From: Euglena gracilis
Taxonomy: Eukaryota > Euglenida > Euglenophyceae > Euglenales
Assembly: GCA_039621445.1 (NCBI GenBank)
Contig: CP154956.1
Location: 76,670,192-76,734,191 of the forward strand
Length of the DNA: 64,000 nt
Direction: 5' to 3'
Below are positions 8,790 to 18,928 of the stretch, one piece after another. Position numbers and translations under genes: made by a program. Each line of letters begins with the position of its first letter. Position 1 is the first letter of the stretch. The notes beneath the pieces are model-generated. The model did no database searches. It worked only from the letters and a program-made list of their open reading frames with translations, and was not told the origin of the DNA.

Positions 8790-10613
8790 TTGGAAAAGCC
8801 TGGCGTCAAACCGTACTGGGTAGCGGGGGTTGTATTTGTGGGGCTGCTGCTGCTGCTGCCGTTCCTTGCCTGCCGATTCGCCAGAGTGCCGGCTGCGCCG
8901 TGGACCAAGACGCTGGCGGAGGCTGGATACGTGGAGACTACACCGTCGGAGGCGAGCCGACGGATGGCAGCGGATGTCTCTGCCCCTGTCCTTCACACTG
9001 ACACTGATACTGTGGAGGCAGGAGGAGGCTGGCGCCCAAGGCCGGAAGCCAGAGGCGGGCGGCAGCCACGGGCAGAGCAGACCCCCCCAGCCGGCCAAGG
9101 GAAGACAACGGCCGGGAGAGAGCGGGGAGCGGAGGCCACACAGACAAGCCAGCGGCCCAAGGGGGCCACCAGCCAACCACCCCCCAGCCAGCGAGGGGAG
9201 GCAGACAGCCAAGGCAGCCAGGCACCCCCCACCCCAGGGGGCACCGAGCCAAGCCCCCCCCCCCCCCCCCAGGGGGAACCGAAGCCAGCCAGGCCCCCCA
9301 GGGGGAACCGAAGCCACCCCCCCCCCCAGGGGGAACCGAAGCCAGCCAGGCCCCCCAGGGGGAACCGAAGCCACCCCCCCCCCCAGGGGGCGTCGAGCCA
9401 AGCCACCCCCCCCCCCAGGGGGAACCGAAGCCAGCCAGGCCCCCCCAGGGGGAACCGAAGCCAGCCCCCCCCCCAGGGGGCACCGAACAGCCAAAGCCCC
9501 CCCAGGGGGCACCAGCAAGGCGAGAGGCCCCAGAGGGCCACCGAGCCAGGGCCCCCCAGAGGGCCACCGAGAGGCCCCAGAGGACCACCGAGCCAAGACC
9601 CCCCAGGAGGCCCCAGAGGGCCACCGAGCCCACCCCCCCCCCGCGGGCCCCCGTGGGCCACCGGGGCCGGCCCCCCCAGGGGCCCCCCGGGGCACCCGAG
9701 CCAGGACCCCCCCCCCCGGGGGCCCAGAGGCCACAAACCCAAGACCGCCCCCCCCCCCCCGGGGGCCCAGAGGCCACAAACCCAAGCCCCCCCCCCCCCC
9801 GGGGGCCCAGAGGCCACCAACCAAGGCCGCCCCGGGGGCCCAGAGAGCACGACCAAAGACCCCCCCACACACCAAGGCAGAAGACCCCAGGGGACAAACA
9901 GGGCAAAAAAAAAAACCCACCCCCCCCAGGGGGACCCCAAAAAAAAAAAAAACGCCCCCCGGACACCCCGGACAGAAAAAAAAAACCCCCCCCCCCCCCC
10001 CAGGGGCGCCCAAAAAAAAAGCGCCCCCCCCACCGGAGCCCCAGAGCGCCAAACGAGAACCGAAGAGGGCGCAAGGAGCAAACCCCCCCCAGAGCGCCAC
10101 AAGAGAACCGAGCAGGCGCAAGGGAGAGAAAGGCACGCCCCCCCCCCCCAGCCAGCCAGGCCAGGCAGGGGGCAAAGGAGGCGATCCGAAGAGACCCCCC
10201 AGGCACCAGAAAGACCCAAGGAAGCCCAAGGGACCGCCCCCCCCCCCAACCAGCCGGGGAGCGCACAGCCCCCCCGAAAGGCTCAATGCTCCGGGCTCTG
10301 CCACCAGCCTGCAGGTCGGCGCGGCGCGGCTGCCAAGCCAACCAGCAGGACAGCGGCCCCCGCCCAGAGCCCGGAGGAGTTCCACCCCCTCCCAAGGCGC
10401 CCACAGGAGCCTGCGGCCGGCCTGCCAGCTGACCGCCCGGGGACCAGCGCCAGCCCCCGACCAGGCTCCTGTGGTGCGCGAGGCCACACACGAGGGGCGC
10501 CCCCGGGCACCAAACGCCAAAGGCCAAGGCCGAGGCCAAGGCCACACCCCTGCCCTCCGTATACCCGAACCACCCCGACGTTTGTTTGTACAATTCGTTT
10601 ACTTCGCCGATGA
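8790..10613 (+). CDS. Envelope-position ORF with one membrane segment and Pro-rich repeat tail
   Basis: 607 codons open. Residues about 9-30 form one strongly hydrophobic segment (WVAGVVFVGLLLLLPFLACR), a credible transmembrane helix. After about 60 ordinary residues comes a very long Pro/Gly/Gln/Arg-rich tail encoded by a C-rich minisatellite (GNRSHPPPQGEPKPARPPR-type units). The stop at 10613 lies about 65 bp before the polypurine tract, so the ORF fills the space up to the 3' LTR. The TM segment and following about 60 residues are conserved in element C (39628 downward, minus). Membrane association is inferred from hydrophobicity only. The tail may be low-complexity sequence without function, and long open frames on the opposite strand here are shadows of the same GC-rich repeat. 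Confidence 0.45.
   Translation: MEKPGVKPYWVAGVVFVGLLLLLPFLACRFARVPAAPWTKTLAEAGYVETTPSEASRRMAADVSAPVLHTDTDTVEAGGGWRPRPEARGGRQPRAEQTPPAGQGKTTAGRERGAEATQTSQRPKGATSQPPPSQRGEADSQGSQAPPTPGGTEPSPPPPPQGEPKPARPPRGNRSHPPPQGEPKPARPPRGNRSHPPPQGASSQATPPPRGNRSQPGPPRGNRSQPPPQGAPNSQSPPRGHQQGERPQRATEPGPPRGPPRGPRGPPSQDPPGGPRGPPSPPPPRGPPWATGAGPPRGPPGHPSQDPPPRGPRGHKPKTAPPPPGAQRPQTQAPPPPGGPEATNQGRPGGPESTTKDPPTHQGRRPQGTNRAKKKTHPPQGDPKKKKNAPRTPRTEKKNPPPPPRGAQKKSAPPTGAPERQTRTEEGARSKPPPERHKRTEQAQGRERHAPPPQPARPGRGQRRRSEETPQAPERPKEAQGTAPPPNQPGSAQPPRKAQCSGLCHQPAGRRGAAAKPTSRTAAPAQSPEEFHPLPRRPQEPAAGLPADRPGTSASPRPGSCGARGHTRGAPPGTKRQRPRPRPRPHPCPPYTRTTPTFVCTIRLLRR
9230..9650 (+). repeat. C-rich minisatellite (about 30-33-bp units)
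   Basis: Repeated units of the form CCCCCCAGGGGGAACCGAAGCCAG, grading into CCAGAGGGCCACCGAG units. The same array is present inverted at about 38.6-39.14 kb in element C. Confidence 0.8.
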
Positions 10614-10680
10614 GGTGCGCATCGCCCCCCGCTCCCGCCTCCGAGGTTAGCCGAAGGCAGGCGAGGCCGGGCGCCTCGGT

Positions 10681-10691
10681 AGGAAGGGGAG
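10681..10691 (+). other. Polypurine tract of C-type fragment
   Basis: AGGAAGGGGAG immediately 5' of the LTR; identical to the tract at 40816-40826. It is the likely primer site for plus-strand DNA synthesis. Confidence 0.75.
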
Positions 10692-11286
10692 TGTGGGTGG
10701 CGGGAGGCGGCCTGGCGCCTGCGCACTGGAATTAGCGAACGTTCTGCCCCATTCCGCTACTTTTTTTACCTGTGGACTTTCCCCCCCCAAGGTTCTCTCT
10801 TCCGAATGTTTCATTCAAAGAATTGTGCATGCTGAAGGAAGGAATATCAAAAATTCAATCTGATTTCAAGAAAACAATTGTTCAAGAATTTCAAAAAGTC
10901 AATCCGGAAGGTCAATCAAAAGGAAAGAATTCAAATTCAAAAAAGGAAGAGCAAGCGGCGCTGGAAATCAAGGTGAAGGTGTTCTTTTGCCCCCCCCCGC
11001 TACCCTTTTTTTAAATTTAACCCAGGCTTTTCCTCCCCCCCCCTACTACTTCAGAGGCACCCCCAAGGAGTTGGCCAAAAATACCGCCCCCCCCCCCCAA
11101 TTTTTGAATTATTTGGCTGCCGGAACCCAGGTTCTGGCTGAATTCAGGGACCAAAAGACACAAAAAAAAGGAATTTTTGGGGCGCGTGTGCCTATTTTAC
11201 CGGAGCGCCGGGTGACTGTTTTCCCCCACTCGGCCTGCCGGGGAGCCCATTCCGCGCACGGTCCCGAACCGGCGAGAGGGGAAAAC
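10692..11286 (+). repeat. C-type LTR (3' LTR of the truncated element)
   Basis: About 595 bp beginning TGTGGGTGGCGGG and ending GGGGAAAAC. It aligns along its whole length with the two LTRs of element C (28752-29343 and 40827-41416). Its downstream neighbour is a DIRS-like fragment; no target duplication can be checked because the 5' end is missing. Confidence 0.85.
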
Positions 11287-11793
11287 TGCAGATTACATTG
11301 ATGTGTAAAATGGAGCTCTCTCTCCATTTCAGACTCCTGGACAATTTGTCCAGTTCGAATGTCCAGCCCCCCCCCCCCCCACAGGCATGGGTGCTGCTGT
11401 CTGAGTGCCACTCTCTTGTTGCATTTCGGGGGAAGGGACTGCGCCCCAAGGTGTCCAGTAATTTTTTTCCCTTAATTGGGCATTGATTTCCTGTGAAATT
11501 GGGTGTTTTGAATCCCAGGAGACTGCAGAGTTTTTAACTAAAAAATTTGCCAGAGCATCAGTGAATGCCCTTAGAAAGGGCAGGGCCATAAGATTACACC
11601 TTATTTTGCCCAAAATGGCAGCCATCTGCCTTTTTTACATGTAATCTTTTCTCACCATTTTTCCCAGTTCCTTTTTTATTTTTTTGATCTTCTGGGGAGG
11701 GAAACTGCAATTTTCCGTTTTGGAAGTTTAGTTGAAATCCCAGAATATTTACCACTTGGGTGGGCTGCAGGGTGGCCCTTTTGACATTTATTT
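11287..11793 (-). pseudogene. DIRS-like RT/RNase H fragment
   Basis: On the minus strand this aligns with about 46.73-47.20 kb of element E: the end of the reverse transcriptase, the PFLRAFTDALANFL block and the start of RNase H. It has frame breaks and no complete domain. It begins directly after the C-type LTR, which therefore appears to have inserted within this DIRS copy. Beyond 11793 the match is lost. Confidence 0.75.
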
Positions 11794-12704
11794 ACATGTT
11801 GTTGTGACGGTTGGGTATGGTGGGGGGGGGGGCGCTGGGAAGACTTCTTTGTGGATGCCCCCCCAAATAAAGGACACATGGGCCAACAGTGAGGTTCGTG
11901 CACATTTCTTCAGTGAGCAAAAAGGGGGTCTCTTTCATCCACTGCCCAGGGAGGTCGGGGGGGGGGAAGGTAGCCAAAGCCACCTTTTCAATCCCCCCCC
12001 CCTTGGTGGAGCAAAGCCCCACCAAGCACACACAAAAGGGGGCTCAAAAGACTTTGCTGAAATTCTCAGGCGAACGTCTTTTTTTTTGACTCGTGAACGT
12101 GGGCCGGAAAAACGGCATCAATTGTTCACTTTTTTTTTGGTCAGGGGGCAGTTGAAGAGAAATCAAAAACTTTCTACACCAGCCAGCTTGTGTCGTTTGT
12201 GGCTGTGGGGGTTTTTCTTTCTCTTTCCCGTTTGCTCTCTCTCTGGCCTTCCTTTCTCTCACAAAAACTGGGAAAAGCCATAATCAGACATCATCTGAAT
12301 TCCAAACTGAACCGTGAACATGATGTCCAACAGTGAAGAACAAGTCAAGTAACAACAAAAAGTCAACAAACATCAAAATGAAGAACGACAACTCTATCTT
12401 CATCAAAATGATGAACAACAACATCTTCTTGAAAATGATCATGATGAAGAAGAACATGATGTTGAAGGTGATCAGTTGGCTTGCTGTGGTTGGTGGTCTG
12501 GTGCTGCGGCGAACCTGTTTGCAGAATCGTGGCCTGGCCAAACTGGCATTCGAATTCAGGCTGACTCCACTCTTAGGTGCAAGACCTAAGTGCCTCTTGG
12601 CCCTGTGGCTTCTGCACCCAGACATCCTACTTCTCAGCAGCTGGGCTGGCACTCAGAAAAGAGAGGGGTTATTCTGCTTTCTTGGCTGGTTGTGCATGCT
12701 GGGG
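11794..12704. other. No recognisable gene; G/C tracts and CAAATGAAGAAC-like low complexity
   Basis: Contains several G8-C10 runs (11820-12001), a CTCTCT patch near 12235 and an AAC/ATGATG-rich stretch at 12330-12460. Open frames here are short and compositionally biased; I support none as a gene. Confidence 0.4.
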
Positions 12705-13156
12705 TCAGTTTCTGATGCCCATGGCTCCAAATTTCATGGAAACAGGTTGACTGTGAAAACAGGACTGGGTTGGGTATTCGCATTCTTCTGCACTTTCTTC
12801 AAAACCTCTTTCAAACCATTGTCCTGAATGTAATTCTGAAAAACTTAATTCATTCTTCCACCTGGCAAAACAAAACTTCTGACTGGTTCCCATGTTGATG
12901 AGTGCACTGGGCAATTCTCCCACTTTGTCAAAAACCTCCAACCATTTCTGAAGTTGTTGTCTAAAATGGCTTCAACATTGTAAAAACCCATTTTTGCAGC
13001 CTCCATTTCTGAAAACTGTCTGGCTGTTTTGGGCAAATCTGAAACACATTCTGAAGCAAAACTGCTGACTTTTTCTGGTTCTGCTGTGAAACTGGGTAAA
13101 CAGGCACAGAACCTGCAGCACAGGGCTGCAGCAACCTGTCCCCCAACGGGAATCAA
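12705..13156 (-). pseudogene. Chromodomain remnant
   Basis: The minus-strand frame 13156-12845 contains a chromodomain-like block: YNVEAIL, then WRFLTKWE, then SSTWEP, matching the three conserved parts (first strand, second and third strands, helix start) seen in the chromodomains of elements A and B. The flanking protein sequence is Ser/Glu-rich and not recognised. The next open piece (12941-12705) may continue it with a frame change. It is most simply the tail of an old Ty3 chromovirus integrase, though a host chromodomain exon cannot be excluded. Confidence 0.5.
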
Positions 13157-14000
13157 TTTTCAACGTAGCCAGCAGAGAGCGTAGAGTCAACCATCAAAAG
13201 AACAAGAGGACATTGTGCACAAAGGACTTGGATTGCCAAATTTCCCTCTGCTCAATGGCCTGTGCTGTTGGGAATCAGGCACGTTTCCATTCCCAAAGTG
13301 CAGGGGAACCAGTAAACAAAACACAATAATTTTTGACTGCGGCAAATTCTGATTTTTGCCAATCGAAAAACACCGAATTTCGATATTTGTTTACAGTTTT
13401 TTTGAATCCCTTGGGTCCACTGAATCTTCTTGAATTATCTCAACCTGTTGATGGTCCTCGAACACTTTTGGGGGCGGAAAATTGTGGGTTGGAGGATGTT
13501 TTAAACATGCTACAAGGCAAGAAAAGATGATTTTGCTTTCCGGGTTCCCTCAATGAGGCACAGCGCCGCTCCTGGACATTCCCGGACAGGGCCGCACCTT
13601 GTCCCTCCCCATGGCGGCTTTGCCCCCCATCCATTCCTCACATTGTGTGTCTGATTCGGCGACGGAATGAGTTGACGATTGTCCCTCCCATTCCCGTCGC
13701 TGCAAGCTCCCTCTCACATGGGGATTTCGCCAGCTAACTGCGTCCCTCCTTCTAAGGTCCACCAATGCGCCTGGAAAGTGGGGTTGGCACCGGGCGTGTT
13801 TCAGCGACACGGTGTGCCTCGGACAAGAGACCACTGCCAGCCCCCTGCAGCCCCTGCCAGGGGATTCCCCCCATATTGCTATTCCCCATCAATCTCCCCA
13901 AACACAGGAAATATGGCTCCACGTCGTTGACCAATTCTTTTTGTTCAATTGCCACAATGAGAGAGAGAGAGAGCTTCCTCAAAATGAGTGTCCCAAAGTT
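13150..14000. repeat. Dispersed repeat family R1, copy 1
   Basis: Matches 51845-53020 in the same orientation through several blocks: CATTGTGCACAAAGGACTTGG and following, GTGGGTTGGAGGATGTTTT, TTCGGCGACGGAATGAGTTG, and CCCCATCAATCTCCCCAA. Divergence and indels are considerable, and no intact ORF is shared over the full length. Ends and class are unknown. Confidence 0.65.
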
Positions 14001-14009
14001 GAAACAGCC

Positions 14010-14330
14010 GAGCTTTGAAAACAGACTGACTTCTTCACATAAACTGTGGGCTGTGGAGTCCAGTAACAGGAGCCCGTCTGGTGATCGTTTGCTGCGGCTG
14101 GAAATCTTTCTGTTGATAAAGCTGCAATCTGGATTCATCAGGGCGAACACTACCCAGAGAAGATGGTCAGAAAAGACACAATGCTTTTATCACCGCTCAA
14201 AACGTGTAAAAACTCACAGGCATTTGGGCTGTTTGCGGTTTTCAGTCTCTGGAGGCGAGTCTCCCATGTGTCGCGTCCGATCTCCAAGGGTGTGCTGAGG
14301 TTTGAATATCCAGTAGAAATAATGATAGTT
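14010..14330. repeat. Dispersed repeat family R2, copy 1 (inverted relative to 55.27-55.53 kb)
   Basis: The reverse complement of about 14020-14270 aligns with 55270-55530. A conserved short peptide frame (ALMNPxCxFxINRK, then LLLLDSxAHS) is shared by both copies (minus strand here, plus strand there), hinting at a formerly coding element. Confidence 0.6.
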
Positions 14331-14554
14331 AGAAACGTGATTTTTCTGTGTGATTATCATTTTACACCGATCAAAAGGCTGGTTGAAAAAATGGTCACAT
14401 AATTTTCAGGAATTACTGGATGTCAAGGTTTAAAGGGTGAGCACCAGGGGTCGGTGCCCATCATCATTTGGGAAACTTCCTAAAACGTTAATTTGCTGAG
14501 AAAAATGGGACAGGATGAAATTCGGTCGAAAACAACGACTCGGCTTCACCCAAA

Positions 14555-14642
14555 GACACCTCGGGCTCCACACTTCCCCCAAGTGAGGTCATGCCTTTTT
14601 TACCGGCTGTTTGAATGTGAATGTTTTTGGGTAGGTTAGGCC
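14555..14642 (+). repeat. Element D left terminal inverted repeat
   Basis: 14577-14642 is the reverse complement of about 44355-44420 (CAAGTGAGG...GGGTAGGTTAGGCCT, few mismatches). The outermost 30 bp (14555-14584) is complementary to the first half of the internal complementary region at 44118-44151. Confidence 0.8.
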
Positions 14643-14681
14643 TACCTTTTTTTGCCGGAGTTAGCTGTTATTAAGCGCCCT

Positions 14682-14832
14682 ATGGCAGAAGTACTGGTGC
14701 AGTTTATCTCGGCGGCAGACCCTGGGGAGATACAATCACTGTACGATGGTATTTTCCTATCGAAGGGAGCTGCAGTTGCCCTTTTGGGCGCATCAAAAGA
14801 AAGTGTCACCAGCTTCGTGGCGAAGGCTCTTG
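14682..14832 (+). CDS. Element D ORF1, 5' piece (interrupted by element B)
   Basis: Starts at ATG 14682 (MAEVLVQFISAADPGE). It runs 50 codons to the CTTG target site and resumes in the same frame at 26994, after element B. No domain was recognised in this piece. Continuity across the insertion shows that the ORF was intact when B inserted. Confidence 0.65.
14829..14832. other. Target-site duplication of element B (left copy, CTTG)
   Basis: CTTG here and at 26990-26993 flank element B precisely at its TG/CA ends. Confidence 0.8.
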
Positions 14833-15933
14833 TGTTTCACACCCGTGCTGCCATGTCCCCCGGCAGCACTGGGGTGAAGCGGAAACCCCCGCCCCGGGCC
14901 AGTTTCCGGCGTAGGATCGTTTTTTGGCTCCTCGAGCCGACTTGTGTCGGAAATTTTTTCCCATTCTGGCCCCCCCTGTGGCCGAAACTGGGCCATCATT
15001 TCCAAGGAGGAACTTCCCAGTGAACCCTCCCCGACCCCTGAGGGGGGTGTCACTGGGATCTCCAAGGGGGGTCCCTTTGGGGTTTCAACCCCTCCCTGCT
15101 CAGCTGAACCAGTGAGAGCCAACACCCCCCCCTGGGTGTCATTTCTCACAGTTTCTGGGCCAAAAAGGGGGTTTTGGGGTGAAAAATGGCCTGTGGTTGC
15201 CTGAGTTGAAGAGACCCACCCCCCTGCCCCTTTTCCCACAGATGAGGTGGGGGGAAAACAAACCTCTCCTTCTTCAAATGATTGATTTTGTTGATCTTCC
15301 ATTGCAATTGAAATTCCAAACTCAATTCTTGATTGTAATTGGATGTATTTGCCCACAACAAGTACAATGGTGTAAAAGGTAAAGAGGAAAAAAGAGGAGA
15401 ACCCTGTGAGAGAAAATATGATTTTGATGCCCCTGATGGGCAGTTAAATTTAGGATTGAGTGCGCTGATTCCTAAGCGCTCTCAAATCCCAAATCCTTGC
15501 CCATTGCATCAAAATCAACCAACCAAGGTCAAAATCAAGGTTTCCCCCCTTGATTTTGATAAATTATGCTGAATTCCATCATTATTGAGCTTTGCAAACC
15601 CCTGCCAAAACTCCAGGAACTCAGGCGCCAATCTCTGAAAAATCTGATCCAAGCGCTTGCAAGCGCTCTCACCAAATCCAACATTTTCCCTTAAAACCAA
15701 AGGAAAAATGCATAAAAAGCTTAAAATGTGCTAAATAAACCCAAAATCACCATTTGGGAATACCTAGCATCACTCAATCTCTCTCCTTGCACAACCAAAC
15801 CATGGGCGCCGTAGGAGAGGGAATTTTAATGGAAATGTTTAGAAAGCCTTAAAATTAGAGCAAAACCGCCCTCAAAAGGCCTTCTAAAAGGGAAAAACTC
15901 CGCCGCCCGGCGGTCGACCTCAAAAGGTCGTCA
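14833..15933 (-). repeat. Element B 3' LTR
   Basis: 1101 bp. On the element strand it begins TGACGACCTTTTGAGG and ends GTGAAACA. It is nearly identical to 25888-26989 (single-base differences only). Confidence 0.92.
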
Positions 15934-15944
15934 CTCCCCCCCTT
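15934..15944 (-). other. Element B polypurine tract
   Basis: Reads AAGGGGGGGAG on the element strand, immediately 5' of the 3' LTR. Confidence 0.8.
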
Positions 15945-17899
15945 GCGACGAAAGTCGGGGGTTTCACCCCCCCTCCTTCTCGCTTTCCTTGGGATGGGAA
16001 TGAAAGACACTTTGAATTTTTGCAACGCAATTGCGACAACATTGTTCGGCAATGTGAATAAGTGGCGTAACGGCATGGAGGAATCTATAACCCATAGATC
16101 CCATTCCACCACACTGAGCCCCCCCCCCCACGGTTCTCACCACCGTCAAAGGAAATGGGGGTCCAACACCACAAAAAAATACTTTCTTGAATGGATAAAA
16201 ATCAGCCCCCCCCCCACGGTATTCCCAACCGTGAAGGGAATGGAGGGTCCATTATCACCAAAAATCCTTTCGGTGATAGATGAAAATCAGCCCCCCCCCC
16301 CCCCGAGGGGAGGGCATTGGGGAAAAGCTTGCCCCCCCCCCCGGCGAGAGGTGGGCTTGACTTGCCCCCACCCCCCGAGGGGAAAGACTTGGGGAGAAGA
16401 TTGCCCCCCCCCCCGGTGAGAGGAGGGCTTGACTTTCCCCCCCCCCCCCCGAGGGGAAAGACTTGGGGAGAAGATTGCCCCCCCCCGGCGAGAGGTGGGC
16501 TTGACTTGCCCCCCCCCCCCCGAAGGGAAAGCCTTGGGCAACCGCCCCCCCCCCCCCAGGCAAAGGGAGGGCTTGCCTTGCCCCCCCCCCCCTGGCGGGG
16601 AGGTTGAAGAAGACAATTCATTACCTTTTTTTTGGAAGAAATAACATAGCCCCCCCCCCCCCGATCAAGCCGACCGGGGTTTCGGGCTCCACTTGCCCAA
16701 AGGTGGGGGGTATGATTGTACAACCCAATCAAACCGATTGGAGAAAAGGACTCCCCCACGAGTGTCACCGACCCGTGAGAAGGGAGAAATGAAAAATCAC
16801 AGATTCCTCTTTCTTGAAAACAGGTGCGAAAACAGGTGTAGTGGTCAGAGCGAGTTGCAAACGGCAGACGGCAAAGTTACCATCTCCGCATGCTCACACA
16901 TCAACTCCACCTCCTCGTCCATCAATACCAAAAATCAGCTGCTTCAGCCTTGTTGATGGACCTGAGTAGGCAGACGAAACGGGACGAAACGGGACCACAC
17001 CAAAAATACAACCAAAATCCCAATAATACAACAATACACCATCACCAATGGATAAATTCAACACCATGACGGTGGACGGGCAATAATGCCCCCAAGTGGT
17101 GATGGTCGCCAAAGCCATTGACTCGACAATTTTTGTTGTTGTTCAAGTCGATGGGCTTCGGCGTCTTCCTTGGGTGCCGGTTTGCCTTCCCTTAGTGTGG
17201 TGGCAAACCATGCACACCGAAAATTTAGCAATGTGGCTTAGCCCAGCCAAACCGACGGGGCAACCTCAAAGCCACATTGTCATTAACCCCCCCCCTCCAA
17301 TACTTGGAGAAGGTTGTCAAAAGAACAAACCCTCGGTTGTGCTTCCGGTGGTTTGTCCTCTTTAAGAATTTTTGGTGAAACTTCCAAACCGGAATCCACC
17401 CACAACAACATAAACAAAACGGGTGGCAATCATGCACTCATTCAACGTTTTGCTTTTGTTGTTGTTGGCTATATCCCTTCCCGTTCCAGGGTGGGATCCT
17501 TTGCTTGGAAAACACCCACCCGTGCAAAAAAAATAAGATTCCCGGCTGGTTTCCCCCTAGCCACGAGAATCCTTCATTCACCCTTGAAATCCTTTCACGG
17601 GAGTTCAATGGAAAATGGCAAAAAAATCAACAGGGGCAATGAAATGTCCTCGATTGCCCACACCAGCCTCACCCAAACCAGGGTGTAGTGGTGAATGAAA
17701 ACTTCAGGGGAAAAATAAAAAATGAAATCAATGACGAGGAAACTCCTGTCATTTTTCCCAGGGCCTCAGCCCTATGATGGGGTCCACCTGCATCTGTGAA
17801 GGGGCATAAGGTGGGACCTCCCCCTCCCCAGGCAACCACTCCAGGCCCTTTTCACCATTCCTTTCCCCCCTTTTTCAGGTTGCCGTTGCCTTTAAATCC
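15945..17899 (-). other. Element B 3' non-coding region
   Basis: About 2 kb between the chromodomain stop and the polypurine tract. Contains two tandem arrays (16120-16290 and 16290-16610) and otherwise no open frame I can support. Confidence 0.6.
16120..16610. repeat. C-rich tandem repeats in element B's 3' region
   Basis: First, two units of about 85 bp (CCCCCACGGTNTTC...GATAAAAATCAG). Then about four units of about 68 bp built from CCCCCGAGGGGAAAGACTTGGGGAGAAGATTG and a GGCGAGAGGTGGGCTTGAC-type half, each separated by C9-C14 runs. The opposite-strand Gly-rich open frames are products of this repeat. Confidence 0.8.
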
Positions 17900-18928
17900 T
17901 TAGAGACATCTAATGGCAACCCTTTTCCAAGGCAATACGCTATTACGTATATATATATACTCCTGGAAAAAATGTTCCACCGGTTCCCAATTCGCCTCCT
18001 CAAACCCTTGCCACTTCGTTAAGAAAAACATTTTTCCCTTAACGAATTTGTGGTTTAGGATTTTATCCACTAACCAGGTATCTGGGGCACCTTCCGCCTC
18101 AGGTACCGTCCGCCGGTGGAAAAACAGGGGGATAGGCTTATCGGATGTGGGGTCCTCCACATATACCTTCAAAGCCTTCCGATGGGCCTTCATAATATGG
18201 CCCGGTTTGACCTCAATTAGGTAGGAATGAATTCCCTCCCTTGCGGTAACCTTGCAAGGGCCCAACCAACGGGAATGCAATTTTGTGCCACTATCGGGGG
18301 GTCTCAGGTACCACACCAGATTCCCCACCTCCAATGGCTCCCAACCGTCTAAACCACGGTTGGCCCGAGCACATTGCTTGGCATGCAAATTATTCATTTT
18401 GCCAGCCACTACCAAATCAATTTCTCTTTGCCGAGAGAAAAATGATCTGGCATCTTCACAATCCCTTAACGGTTCATAAGGTAAACCACCCAATGAACGG
18501 TGTCGACCGAACAAGATTTGAAATGGGCTGAGGCCACTCTCCCCCGGCGTATCATGAATACGGTCTAGTGCTTGGGGGAGGGCTTCAACCCAATTCAGCT
18601 TGTCCTCAACCTGAATTTTCTTAAGCCGTTCCATTATTTGTTGGCCAGCCCTCTCCGCCCTACCATTCGCCTGGTGATGGTAGGCCTGGGAGTAGGCTTG
18701 CCTAATTCCCATCAAGGCACACATTGTCTGCCACCAACCGGCGACAAAATGTGAGCCCAGATCGGAAGTAATAATGGAAGGGACGCCAAAAGGTCGCCAA
18801 GCATGCAACAGCATTTGCTTGGCTGCCTTGGCTCCCGTAAATCCTTTTGCTAGGTGGGGGATCGCCACTATCCAACCGGAGTGACGATCCACACACACAA
18901 GCATGGAGTCGTAAGAATTCCTTCCCAC
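17900..18928 (-). CDS. Integrase DDE core and chromodomain (element B, after frameshift)
   Basis: 342 codons. The integrase core shows SMLVCVDRHSGW (just downstream of the first catalytic Asp, which is in the preceding frame), then ITSD with Asp56 and GRAE with Glu92, exactly 35 residues apart (DD35E). Integrase joins element DNA ends to the host chromosome. The C-terminal GPF/Y-like region (GPCKVTAREGIHSYLIEV) is followed by a chromodomain at about residues 275-325 (TWLVDKIL, FLTKWQGFE, ANWEPVE). The frame joins that of the 1387-codon Pol ORF around 18900-18920, where a single-base shift links VEWEG to RNSYDSM. The ORF's first codon is therefore not a true start. Confidence 0.85.
   Translation of the reverse strand: MGRNSYDSMLVCVDRHSGWIVAIPHLAKGFTGAKAAKQMLLHAWRPFGVPSIITSDLGSHFVAGWWQTMCALMGIRQAYSQAYHHQANGRAERAGQQIMERLKKIQVEDKLNWVEALPQALDRIHDTPGESGLSPFQILFGRHRSLGGLPYEPLRDCEDARSFFSRQREIDLVVAGKMNNLHAKQCARANRGLDGWEPLEVGNLVWYLRPPDSGTKLHSRWLGPCKVTAREGIHSYLIEVKPGHIMKAHRKALKVYVEDPTSDKPIPLFFHRRTVPEAEGAPDTWLVDKILNHKFVKGKMFFLTKWQGFEEANWEPVEHFFQEYIYIRNSVLPWKRVAIRCL

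Larger units (their letters stand above)
7918..11286 (+). mobile_element. Truncated C-type LTR element, 3' part (env-position ORF, PPT, LTR)
   Basis: This 3.4-kb piece is the 3' end of the same family as element C (28752-41416). 10380-11286 matches 40545-41416 in direct orientation (non-coding tail, polypurine tract, LTR). 7918-10375 matches 37969-40501 in inverted orientation. Because the 3' ORF here runs in the same direction as the LTR, I take this copy as the native arrangement and element C as carrying an inversion. The 5' part is missing at 7918. The right end lies directly against a DIRS-like fragment, so the element probably inserted into that DIRS copy. Confidence 0.75.

Noticed and set aside
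8748-10593. Very long Gly/Leu-rich open frames on the minus strand (and similar ones on the plus strand at 38.0-39.5 kb)
   Set aside because: They are shadows of C/G-run minisatellite DNA, where stop codons are scarce. Composition is wholly Gly/Pro/Trp/Leu with no domain, and the opposite strand has the conserved TM-containing ORF.
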